Positions 25,850 through 33,186 of a stretch of DNA of 53,563 bases are shown here, piece by piece; within the stretch, counting starts at the first letter, position 1, and each line of letters begins with the position of its first letter. The translations under genes and the position numbers were made by a program. The stretch is from Alphaproteobacteria bacterium (GTDB lineage Bacteria; Pseudomonadota; Alphaproteobacteria; UBA2966). The notes under the pieces were generated by a model, which searched no databases, was not told where the DNA came from, and saw only the letters and a list, made by a program, of their open reading frames with translations. The stretch covers positions 1 to 53,563 of the forward strand of contig JAGWAU010000023.1 in the NCBI GenBank assembly GCA_021296255.1. Direction: 5' to 3'.

Positions 25850-26512
25850 ATGGCACTCAGAATCAACGACGAAGTACCCGATTTCGATGCGGAGACCACC
25901 GAAGGGACCATCGGCAGCTTCCACGAGTGGATCGGGGACGGCTGGGCGGTGCTGTTCTCGCATCCCAAGGATTTCACGCCCGTGTGCACCACCGAGCTCG
26001 GCTACATGGCCGGATTGAAGCCGGAATTCGACAAGCGCAACTGCAAGATCCTGGGCTTGAGCGTCGATCCGGTCTCCAACCACAAGGAGTGGTCCAAGGA
26101 CATCGAGGAAACCCAGGGCCATGCGGTGAACTATCCCCTGATCGGCGATCCGGACCTCGGCGTCGCCAAGCAGTTCGACATGCTGCCGGCGGAGGCCGGC
26201 GCGACCTCCGAAGGACGGACGCCGGCGGACAACGCCACCGTGCGGTCCGTGTTCGTCATCGGGCCGGACAAGAAGATCAAGGCGATGCTCACCTATCCGA
26301 TGAGCACGGGGCGGAATTTCGACGAGGTCCTGAGGCTCGTGGATTCATGCCAGCTCACGGCCGAGCATCAGGTGGCCACGCCGGTGAACTGGAAACAGGG
26401 CGAGGACGTCATCATCGTCCCGACCGTGTCGGATGAGCAGGCAAAGGAGAAATTTCCCGAAGGATGGGAGGCTCCCAAGCCCTACCTTCGTATCGTGCCG
26501 CAGCCGAAGTAG
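25850..26512 (+). CDS. 1-Cys peroxiredoxin (Prx6 family)
   Basis: This 220-residue thiol peroxidase reduces hydrogen peroxide and organic peroxides in the cytosol. The peroxidatic Cys46 is in DFTPVCTTEL. DFTPVCTTELGYMAGL and the downstream RTPADNATVRSVFVI block are typical of Prx6-type enzymes, and the C-terminal domain (EHQVATPVNWKQGEDVIIVP) is the extra dimerisation part of that group. Other Cys residues (KRNCKI, VDSCQL) are not at the resolving positions of 2-Cys enzymes. It starts at ATG 25850 behind AGGAGAG. It stands alone and is convergent with the TRAP operon, sharing the terminator region. Confidence 0.95.
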   Translation: MALRINDEVPDFDAETTEGTIGSFHEWIGDGWAVLFSHPKDFTPVCTTELGYMAGLKPEFDKRNCKILGLSVDPVSNHKEWSKDIEETQGHAVNYPLIGDPDLGVAKQFDMLPAEAGATSEGRTPADNATVRSVFVIGPDKKIKAMLTYPMSTGRNFDEVLRLVDSCQLTAEHQVATPVNWKQGEDVIIVPTVSDEQAKEKFPEGWEAPKPYLRIVPQPK

Positions 26513-26557
26513 CGGCAGCGATATCGTCATGGGGCCGGACCCCAGGTCCTGTCCCGC

Positions 26558-26585
26558 AAAAAAAAGGGAGCGCCGAAGCGCTCCC
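26558..26585 (-). terminator. Intrinsic terminator of the TRAP transporter operon
   Basis: On the minus strand, GGGAGCGC-TTCG-GCGCTCCC (26585-26566) is a perfect 8-base stem with a UUCG tetraloop. It is followed by eight T residues (26565-26558), 48 bases after the dctP stop. On the plus strand the T-run is missing, so it acts mainly on the minus strand. Confidence 0.9.
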
Positions 26586-26633
26586 CTGAGATCTCGGTCG
26601 CGGCGGCGCCGACAGCCCGCCGCGGGCCGATGC

Positions 26634-27710
26634 CTAGCGCATCGCCTTGTGGCCGAGAACGCGCATGTCCTCCTTGGCTATCTCCTCTTCCGCCCGCGCC
26701 ACCGCAGCCCGGATCATGTCAGGATACGCGGTGCCGAACTGGTCGACGTACCACTTCTCCACGGCCTGCTGGCCCTTGAGCAGGAACTGCCGCTGCTCGG
26801 GCGTCGGGACGTAGATCTCGCCGCCAACCTCGGCGAACTCCTTGTAGAAGGGCAGCGTGTAGACCTCGAAGTGGCCCGTACACACGGCCTTCAGGCGATC
26901 CATGCCGTCCACGAAGACGGTCTGCAACTCGGGCGGCAGTTTCTGCAGGAACGGATCGTGCATGTACCAGAAGAACATGATGTAGGTGTGCTGATCCCGG
27001 AACAGGTACTTCAGGTACTGGTCGAAGTCCATGTTGATGATGTCCATCAACGAGTTCTTCGTGCCGTAGACGATGCCCGTCGCCAGCGACGTGTAGAGCT
27101 CCTGCCAGGGGATCGGCGTCGGGTTCAATCCGACGGCCCTGGCCAGCTCCATCGAGATCGGCGACTCGATGGTGCGGATCTTCTTTCCCTGCCAGTCGTC
27201 CGGCAGGTTGTTCGTCGGGCCCTTGTCGATGAAGAAGCTGCGCCAGCCGTGGTTGCCCGACAGGCCGACCAGGCGAACCGTCTTCAAGGCCTCCAGGAGG
27301 TCGTCGCCGAGCGTCTGGTTGAGCTCGTCGTCTTCCATGACCTTGTTGACCACCCGGTCGTTCTTCAGGAGATAGGGAATGTCGAAGGCCTGGATCGGGC
27401 CGAACAGGTTGGAGATGCCGCCGCCGGTCGTGAACGTCAGCTCGAGACTGCCGAGCTGTACCTGCTCCACGTTCTGACGGAAGTTGCCGAGCTGGCCGGC
27501 CGGGTAGGACTGCACGTCGAAGCGGCCGCCTGACATACGCTCCATGTACCCTTCCATGACATCGATACAAATATGCACCGGGGTGGTGCTGCTGGCCACA
27601 TGGGCGACCTTGAGGTCGAATTCAGCCGCCGACGCCATGCCGGCGCCCAGCATCGCGGAAATGCCTGCACCGGCCGCAAGGCCGGCGCGAATTCTCGATC
27701 TTACCGTCAT
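26634..27710 (-). CDS. dctP: TRAP transporter periplasmic substrate-binding protein (DctP)
   Basis: This DctP-family solute receptor has about 358 residues. A Sec signal peptide (MTVRSRIRAGLAAGAGISAM, cleavage near MASA-AE) leads to FDLKVAHVASSTTP, the usual first strand. PAGQLG and the later KIRTIESPISMELARAVG block contain the ligand-pairing Arg region. The usual ligand is an organic acid held by an Arg salt bridge; the substrate here is unknown. ATG 27710 has GGAAGG upstream. The in-frame ATG at 27725 also has AAGGG and is equally possible. It is the last gene of dctQ-dctM-dctP, with 90 bases after dctM and a strong terminator behind it. Confidence 0.93.
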   Translation of the reverse strand: MTVRSRIRAGLAAGAGISAMLGAGMASAAEFDLKVAHVASSTTPVHICIDVMEGYMERMSGGRFDVQSYPAGQLGNFRQNVEQVQLGSLELTFTTGGGISNLFGPIQAFDIPYLLKNDRVVNKVMEDDELNQTLGDDLLEALKTVRLVGLSGNHGWRSFFIDKGPTNNLPDDWQGKKIRTIESPISMELARAVGLNPTPIPWQELYTSLATGIVYGTKNSLMDIINMDFDQYLKYLFRDQHTYIMFFWYMHDPFLQKLPPELQTVFVDGMDRLKAVCTGHFEVYTLPFYKEFAEVGGEIYVPTPEQRQFLLKGQQAVEKWYVDQFGTAYPDMIRAAVARAEEEIAKEDMRVLGHKAMR

Positions 27711-27815
27711 ACGAGTTCCTTCCATTGGTTAACCCTTCTGAAATCCGCGGATGTTGAAAACCACCATGTACCAACCTCTGTGGCAGCGACGCTCATACGC
27801 CGCCCAATCACGTGC

Positions 27816-29147
27816 TCAGCTTCCTATCGCGAAGTCGGCCAGCCACCAGCCGTCGGGGATGCTCGCGAACCCGGTCAGGCGGGGCAGCGTCAACGCGATA
27901 TCTCCCCACAGCGTCACGACGAGGATCATCGTCAAATGCACCATGAGATAGGGCAGGAGCTGCCTGGCGATGACCTCGATGCCCAGTCGCGTCAAGCTCG
28001 ATGCGACGAACAGAATCAGGCCCATCGGCGGCGTGGCCAAGCCCACGGTCACGTTGATGCACATGATGATAGCGAAGTGCAGCGGGTCGACCCCGAGCTG
28101 GAACAGCGTCGGGCCCAGGACCGGGCCGAGGATCAGGATGGCGGGAACGGCGTCGAGGAACATGCCGGTGATCAACAGCAGCACGTTGATCAGCAACAGC
28201 AACACGATGGGGTTCTCGGATATCGTGAACAAGGTCTTGCCGAGCGCCTGGGGCACGCCGGAGACGGTAGCGACCCAACCGAACACCGACGACGTCCCGA
28301 CGATGAGCAGAATCGTCGAGGCGATCAGTCCGGTACGCAGGAACAACTGGGGTATTTCGGAGAGCGGCAGCGTGCGCATGAAGAAAATGCTCAGGACCAG
28401 CGCGTAAAAGCATGCCGCGCCCGCGGACTCGGTCGGCGTGAAAACGCCCGAGAGAATGCCGCCGATGATGATGATCGGCGTCAACAACGGCCAAAAGGCG
28501 CCCTTGAAGGCGCTCCAAATCTCGCCGGCAGACGCGCGCTGGCCGCTTTTTGGATAGTTGCGCCGTTCGCCCAGGACCTTCGTCAGGACCATCAGGCCGA
28601 CGCCGATCAGGATGCCGGGCACGAATCCGGCGAGGAACAGGCCGGCGACCGACACCTTCATGATGAAGGCGTAGATGATCATGATGATGCTCGGCGGGAT
28701 GATCGGCCCGATCACCGAGGAGGCAGCCGTCACGGCGGCGGAAAACGCACGGGTATACCCGTCGCGCTCCATGGCCGGAATCATGATCGAGCCGATGGCC
28801 GAGGTGTCGGCGACCGCCGAACCCGAGAGGCCGGCGAACAGCATGCTGGCCACGATGTTCACCTGGGCCAGTCCGGCGCGGAAGTGGCCGACCAGAACCC
28901 GGGCGAACCGCACCAGGTTCTCGGTGATGCCGCTGGTGTTCATGATCTCGCCGGCGAGCACGAACAGGGGAATGGCGAGCAGCGGGAACTGGTTGATGCC
29001 GCCGAAGATCCGTTGCGGCAGCATCTTGAAGAACAACGTCTTGTCGTCGAGCACGAACCCCATCAACGGGGCGAACGCCAGGGCGAAGACGATCGGCATG
29101 CCGACCGCCATGGAGCCCAGGAAAATCCAGAAGAATGTTATCGGCAT
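27816..29147 (-). CDS. dctM: TRAP transporter large permease (DctM)
   Basis: This 443-residue inner-membrane protein has about twelve hydrophobic helices. Family marks include the start TFFWIFLGSMAVGMPIVFAL and QFPLLAIPLFVLAGEIMN, then LFAGLSGSAVADTSAIG, the conserved ion/substrate-site hairpin. It also has ASSVIGPIIPPSIIMIIYA, and PPMGLILFVASSL near the end. It uses the sodium gradient to import the ligand delivered by DctP. It starts at ATG 29145-29147, 80 bases after dctQ. Confidence 0.95.
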   Translation of the reverse strand: MPITFFWIFLGSMAVGMPIVFALAFAPLMGFVLDDKTLFFKMLPQRIFGGINQFPLLAIPLFVLAGEIMNTSGITENLVRFARVLVGHFRAGLAQVNIVASMLFAGLSGSAVADTSAIGSIMIPAMERDGYTRAFSAAVTAASSVIGPIIPPSIIMIIYAFIMKVSVAGLFLAGFVPGILIGVGLMVLTKVLGERRNYPKSGQRASAGEIWSAFKGAFWPLLTPIIIIGGILSGVFTPTESAGAACFYALVLSIFFMRTLPLSEIPQLFLRTGLIASTILLIVGTSSVFGWVATVSGVPQALGKTLFTISENPIVLLLLINVLLLITGMFLDAVPAILILGPVLGPTLFQLGVDPLHFAIIMCINVTVGLATPPMGLILFVASSLTRLGIEVIARQLLPYLMVHLTMILVVTLWGDIALTLPRLTGFASIPDGWWLADFAIGS

Positions 29148-29227
29148 TGCCTCACCTGCTCAGCCCAACGGGTCCGCCTCTTCATCTGAGATTGTTCAAT
29201 TTTTGATTGTGCGGCCAACCAGAAATT

Positions 29228-29803
29228 CTACTCGCCCGACAATTTCGCTTCTTCGGCATGAACCAACTCGGCATCGCCAAAGTCGGGCACGCTGCCTCGT
29301 TCCGGATCGATGATGCCGGCGAGCGCGAGCAGCCAGTGCTCCACCAGGATCAGGATCATGATCGCGCTGCCGACCGGCACGGAAAGATAGATCCAGAAGA
29401 ACGAGATCGGGATCGACGTCGGCATCTGCGGCCATGCATTCCAGGCGAGCCCCCAGCCCTCATAGGCCATCTCGTAGAGCAGGAAGATCACGCCCGAGAA
29501 AACGACCAGGTACATGAAGTACTTAATGCGCTCCGGCATCATTCTCGGAAGGTTGTCGATGGCCACGTGCCCGGTGCGCTTGAGCACTATGGGGGAGGCA
29601 ACGAACACCAGCCACAGCATGAGATACTTGGCGGTCTCTTCGTACCACGCCAACGGGTCGTTGAGGACATAACGCCAGAACACGCCGATGAAGATGATGC
29701 CGGCGATCAATCCGACCACGACCATGGTGGCATATTTGCAGACCTCAAGGATATGGTCGGTGAGCCAGTCCAACCCGCTCGCGAGTTGCAATATCGCTTT
29801 CAT
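29228..29803 (-). CDS. dctQ: TRAP transporter small permease (DctQ)
   Basis: This 191-residue membrane protein has four predicted helices. It contains the family segment LIAGIIFIGVFWRYVLNDPLAWYEETAKYL split around the WRYVLNDP-L-WxEE motif, followed by GHVAIDNLPRMMP. It is the partner that completes the DctM membrane unit. It is the first gene of the operon, and the promoter should lie in 29804-29971. The C-terminal 30 residues are acidic and extend past the last helix. Confidence 0.93.
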   Translation of the reverse strand: MKAILQLASGLDWLTDHILEVCKYATMVVVGLIAGIIFIGVFWRYVLNDPLAWYEETAKYLMLWLVFVASPIVLKRTGHVAIDNLPRMMPERIKYFMYLVVFSGVIFLLYEMAYEGWGLAWNAWPQMPTSIPISFFWIYLSVPVGSAIMILILVEHWLLALAGIIDPERGSVPDFGDAELVHAEEAKLSGE

Positions 29804-29971
29804 GCCCTTCCCCCTGTTCCTGCGCCTTCATCGCGGAATACGGCGCGGCAGGATGAACTGCGGAACTTCCGGGCCCGAGACTTCGGCCCGGTGCGCGGTT
29901 TCAGCATACCCCGAGGACGCACCTTGTCAATCGAGCGACGGGTCAATTTGATATCGCTTACACGACCGGAA

Positions 29972-30592
29972 TCACTTGGTTACCGGACCAGTCTTCAGCC
30001 GCCCTGCGCGCCGGTCATCCAGGACACCTTTTATGTCATAGAATTCGGCATATATCCGGGGGTCGAAATCCGCGAGCAGCTCGAAATATTTCTCCACGTA
30101 CCGCGGGTTGTCCCACTTCCCCGACCGGAATTGCTCCAGCAGCTCGTTGCACAGCCTGCGCTCGAGTTCCGGCCTCCCGTTCGCGACGATGAATTTCCGC
30201 TTGATCTCCGAGTAGGCGAGGTCTCTGGAATCCTTGGAGAGCTGCTCGACCGGGCCCACCGCCCCCGTGGCCACCTGCCGCTCCATCACCTTGCGGTGAA
30301 CGGCGACAATCATGCCCGCGATGACGGTGTCGTTGCGGACATAGCGTTTGTGGACGGCATTGAAAAACTCTCCGGCGGCGCCCGGGACGAAGGCACAGTT
30401 CTCGAAGATCCCGTTCATGACGCCCGAGTTTCGGTAGATCGTGATGAAGAGATCGTTGAGGGTCTGGCCGACTTCCTCCCGACTCTGTGCCTGCGCCGAG
30501 GAACCGCCGAGGCACAGGGCGGCAATCACCAGGCAGGCGGCGGCCCAGGAACGAATTGCCGCCGCGAAACCGAATTCCCGTTCCTCGAACAT
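29972..30592 (-). CDS. Secreted protein of unknown function
   Basis: This 206-residue protein starts MFEEREFGFAAAIRSWAAAC and has a clear Sec signal peptide ending near SSAQAQ. The mature part is helical and charged (FENCAFVPGAAGEFFNAVHK, RPELERRLCNELLEQFRSG) with two Cys residues that could pair in the periplasm. I do not recognise a family. The frame is open to 30712, but ATG 30590-30592 places the signal peptide correctly and has AACCTGTG-type weak ribosome context. It lies upstream of the TRAP operon on the same strand, 168 bases away, and is divergent from the HAD gene. Confidence 0.65.
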   Translation of the reverse strand: MFEEREFGFAAAIRSWAAACLVIAALCLGGSSAQAQSREEVGQTLNDLFITIYRNSGVMNGIFENCAFVPGAAGEFFNAVHKRYVRNDTVIAGMIVAVHRKVMERQVATGAVGPVEQLSKDSRDLAYSEIKRKFIVANGRPELERRLCNELLEQFRSGKWDNPRYVEKYFELLADFDPRIYAEFYDIKGVLDDRRAGRLKTGPVTK

Positions 30593-30710
30593 CACAGGTT
30601 CCTCATCGCGGATGGAACTCCCGCAACAACGATCATACCGGACCTTATAGGCTAGACTGTGCCGGGAATCCCAGACCCCGGGCGCCGCCGCTCGAAAGGA
30701 GCGCTGTCGC

Positions 30711-31388
30711 ATGGCAAACTACCGACTGGTCACCTTCGACGCCTACACGGGCCTGGCCGATTTCCGCGCGACATTGGTGCCCGTCATCGAGCGAATCCTG
30801 GCGCTGCCGGCCGATGCCGCGGAGTCCTTTCTGACCACGTGGCGGGCTAACCAGCTCGCCGCCGCCGCGCTGTCGAACGCGCTGAAGCGGGGACGCATGA
30901 GCTTCCATGACTGTACCGCCCTGGCTCTCGACTACGCGGCGGGGCGGCATGACGCCGCCCTCCCGGCCGGCCGGCGGGAGGAATTGGTCGCCGCCTGGTA
31001 TCCGCTCCGGTCATGGCCGGAGGCCGCCGAGGTGCTGGGCGAACTCAAGTCGCGGGGCTGTGAGCTGGCGATTCTGTCGAACGGCGACCGCGCCATGCTC
31101 GACGGCATCGCCGGCGGACTGTCCGTCGAACTGGATCACGTCTTTTCGACGGAGGACTCGGGCGTCTACAAGCCCGCTCCGGAGGTTTACGACCTGCCGG
31201 TCGACGCGCTCGGGATCGCGCGCGAGGGCTATCTGCACGTCGCCGGCAGCGCCAACGACGTGATCGGCGCGAAATCGGCGGGCGTCGCCTGCTATTGGAA
31301 CAACCGGACCGGCGACCGGGTGCTGCTGCCCGGGTTCGCCGCCGACTTCGAGGGTCCGGATCTGCGAGGGTTGCTGGACGTGGTTTGA
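30711..31388 (+). CDS. HAD-superfamily hydrolase, haloacid dehalogenase type II-like
   Basis: This 225-residue protein has Asp10 in VTFDAYTGL as the HAD nucleophile, ILSNGDRAM as motif II, YKPAPEVYDL with the motif III Lys, and GSANDVIGAKSAG with the closing acidic residue. FDAY at the nucleophile, SNG, YKP-x3-Y and a S-x-N-D loop are features of L-2-haloacid dehalogenases (FDAYGTL, SSNxWD). However, the Gly-Thr order is swapped (TGL) and the usual Trp of the last motif is absent, so dehalogenase activity is possible, not certain. It starts at ATG 30711 behind GAAAGGAG. It is convergent with the HD gene. Confidence 0.8.
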   Translation: MANYRLVTFDAYTGLADFRATLVPVIERILALPADAAESFLTTWRANQLAAAALSNALKRGRMSFHDCTALALDYAAGRHDAALPAGRREELVAAWYPLRSWPEAAEVLGELKSRGCELAILSNGDRAMLDGIAGGLSVELDHVFSTEDSGVYKPAPEVYDLPVDALGIAREGYLHVAGSANDVIGAKSAGVACYWNNRTGDRVLLPGFAADFEGPDLRGLLDVV

Positions 31389-31422
31389 GCGGGGGCGGAG
31401 TCTTCGCCGCTCCCGACCGTCC

Positions 31423-31983
31423 TCACCCCGTCTCCCGCCACGCCGGCCGCGACAGGATGTCCTCGACCAGCGGTGCGTAATGCTCGAGCGGACGGGTGTC
31501 GTAATCGGAATCGAATGCCGCCTGGTCCCAGTGTTCGCAGAAATAGGCGCAGGACTCGAACCACCTGTGCCCGCGGTATTTCTCGCGCGCGTTCCTGTCG
31601 CGACCGACGAAGTGCCCGTAGTAGTAGTCCTGGAAGATCCCGTGCTTTTCGGTCACCCAGGTCACTTCTTCCCGCACGTAGGGACGCATGATCTCGACGG
31701 CGATCGCGGCATGATTCCGAGGCGCCAAGACGTCGCCGATGTCGTGTATGAGCGCCGCGAAAACCATCTCGTCGTCGGCGTTGTCCCGTTCGGCCCGGGT
31801 AGCTGTCTGTAGGCAATGGGTCAGCCGGCTGACCTGGTAGCCCCCCATGGAACCGTCGAGCAGGGTCATCGCCGCCAGGACGCGATCGGCATGGCCTCCG
31901 GCCCACTCCTCTTCCAGGCGGCCGAGGAAATCGTATTCCTCCCGGGTGCCGTCCTTCATGGCGCGAAATGCTACGTGTTCCAT
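31423..31983 (-). CDS. HD-domain protein of the PhnZ/TmpB-like mixed-valent diiron group
   Basis: This 186-residue protein has metal ligands in the order His in RLTHCLQ, the His-Asp pair in LIHDIGD, His in RNHAAIA, His in EKHGIFQ and a late Asp. The overall pattern (GYQVSRLTHCLQTATRAE, then EKHGIFQDYYYGHF, then EHWDQAAFD) is that of small HD proteins related to PhnZ and TmpB, which cleave C-P bonds oxidatively with two irons. A phosphohydrolase role is the alternative. The gene follows the D-cysteine desulfhydrase-like gene by 33 bases on the same strand, so the two probably form an operon. No phosphonate uptake genes are nearby, so the substrate is open. Confidence 0.75.
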   Translation of the reverse strand: MEHVAFRAMKDGTREEYDFLGRLEEEWAGGHADRVLAAMTLLDGSMGGYQVSRLTHCLQTATRAERDNADDEMVFAALIHDIGDVLAPRNHAAIAVEIMRPYVREEVTWVTEKHGIFQDYYYGHFVGRDRNAREKYRGHRWFESCAYFCEHWDQAAFDSDYDTRPLEHYAPLVEDILSRPAWRETG

Positions 31984-32016
31984 CGATCTGCTCCGCTCGG
32001 CGCGAGATGACCGGGT

Positions 32017-33030
32017 TCAAAGATCTTTGAACATACCCGTGTAGGCGAACAGCGCCGGTGTTCCGCCGGTATGGACGAAAACGACGTTCTCTTCTTTCCC
32101 AAATGCGCCCTCGCGCACGAGCCCGATCAGTCCGCCAAAGGTCTTGCCGCTGTAGACCGGATCCACGATCAGCGCCTCGCATCCCGCCGCGAGCCGGATG
32201 CCTTCCATCAGCCTCTCGTCGGGAAGGCCGTAACCGGGACCCAGATAGGTGTCGTCGACAATTATGTCGTCCTCCTCGATGAGATCCTGTCGGCCAAGGA
32301 GGCCCGCGGCGGCCCGCGCACGGTCCAGAACCCGCTCGCGTTGGGCCCCGACGCCGCGCCGGACGCAGATGCCATACACCGGAATACCATTTCCCCGTGA
32401 GCGCAGGCCGACGAGGATGCCGCCGTGGGTGGATGCACTGCCGGTCGGCGTCACGATCGCATCGATCCTCAGGTCCTGCTCCTGGGCCTGTTCGAGGAGC
32501 TCGTCGATCATGTCCACGTAACCCAGGGCGCCGAGCGGGGGATGCACGGGCGCCAAGGGGATGACATAAGGTTCGCCGCCTTCCGAGCGGACGCGATCGG
32601 CGATCTCTTCCAGGGCGGCATCCGCGCCGTGCTCGTCTTCGCCGACGGGGTAGTCGTGCAACCGCGCGCCCATCAGCTTCAGCAAGAGCACGTTGCCCGA
32701 TTCGTAATAGGCGTCGTCCCTATCGGGCACCCGTTTCTCGTGCTGCACCTCGCATTTGAGTCCGAGTTTGCTCGCCATGGCGGCGGTCACGCGCGCGTGG
32801 TTCGACTGCGTCGCCCCGGTGGTGACAACCGTGTCGGCGCCTTTCCCGGCGATGTCTCCGAACCAGTATTCCAGTTGCCGGACCTTGTTGCCGCCGAACG
32901 CGAGGCCCGTGAGATCGTCTCGTTTGACGTACAGACTGGGGCCGCCCAGCAGCTTCGTCAGGTTGGGCATCGGTTCGAGCGGCGTCGGCGTCCGGGCAAA
33001 GCGCAGGCGGGGGTAATGATCGTGGGACAC
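32017..33030 (-). CDS. PLP enzyme, D-cysteine desulfhydrase / ACC deaminase family
   Basis: This protein of about 337 residues belongs to fold-type II PLP enzymes. RLRFARTPTPLEPMPNL is the usual start. Lys49 in AFGGNKVRQLE is the PLP Lys, GATQSNHARVTAA holds the cofactor phosphate/ring, and VTPTGSASTHGG is the phosphate cup. The family includes D-cysteine desulfhydrase (DcyD), ACC deaminase and L-cysteate sulfo-lyase (CuyA). GTG 33028-33030 is chosen because homology starts just after it and GGAG lies 8 bases upstream; the frame stays open to 33108. It is operonic with the HD gene downstream. The exact substrate (D-Cys, ACC or cysteate) cannot be decided by eye. Confidence 0.87.
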   Translation of the reverse strand: MSHDHYPRLRFARTPTPLEPMPNLTKLLGGPSLYVKRDDLTGLAFGGNKVRQLEYWFGDIAGKGADTVVTTGATQSNHARVTAAMASKLGLKCEVQHEKRVPDRDDAYYESGNVLLLKLMGARLHDYPVGEDEHGADAALEEIADRVRSEGGEPYVIPLAPVHPPLGALGYVDMIDELLEQAQEQDLRIDAIVTPTGSASTHGGILVGLRSRGNGIPVYGICVRRGVGAQRERVLDRARAAAGLLGRQDLIEEDDIIVDDTYLGPGYGLPDERLMEGIRLAAGCEALIVDPVYSGKTFGGLIGLVREGAFGKEENVVFVHTGGTPALFAYTGMFKDL

Positions 33031-33186
33031 GCGGGTCTCCGCGGTTTGTGAGCGATATCCGATCCCGGTATGGGGACGTTCGGCGCGACATGCATCGAAC
33101 GATCCCATCCGTTAACATGATCCGAGCGACCGGCCCGCGCGGGCCGGTCGGGTGTCACGGCGCATTGTATCCGCGGAGGGCGAGGA

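Noticed and set aside
31388..31422. Terminator between the convergent HAD and HD genes
   Set aside because: GAGCGG and CCGCTC can pair around a G/C-rich loop, but the stem is interrupted and no T-tract follows on either strand.
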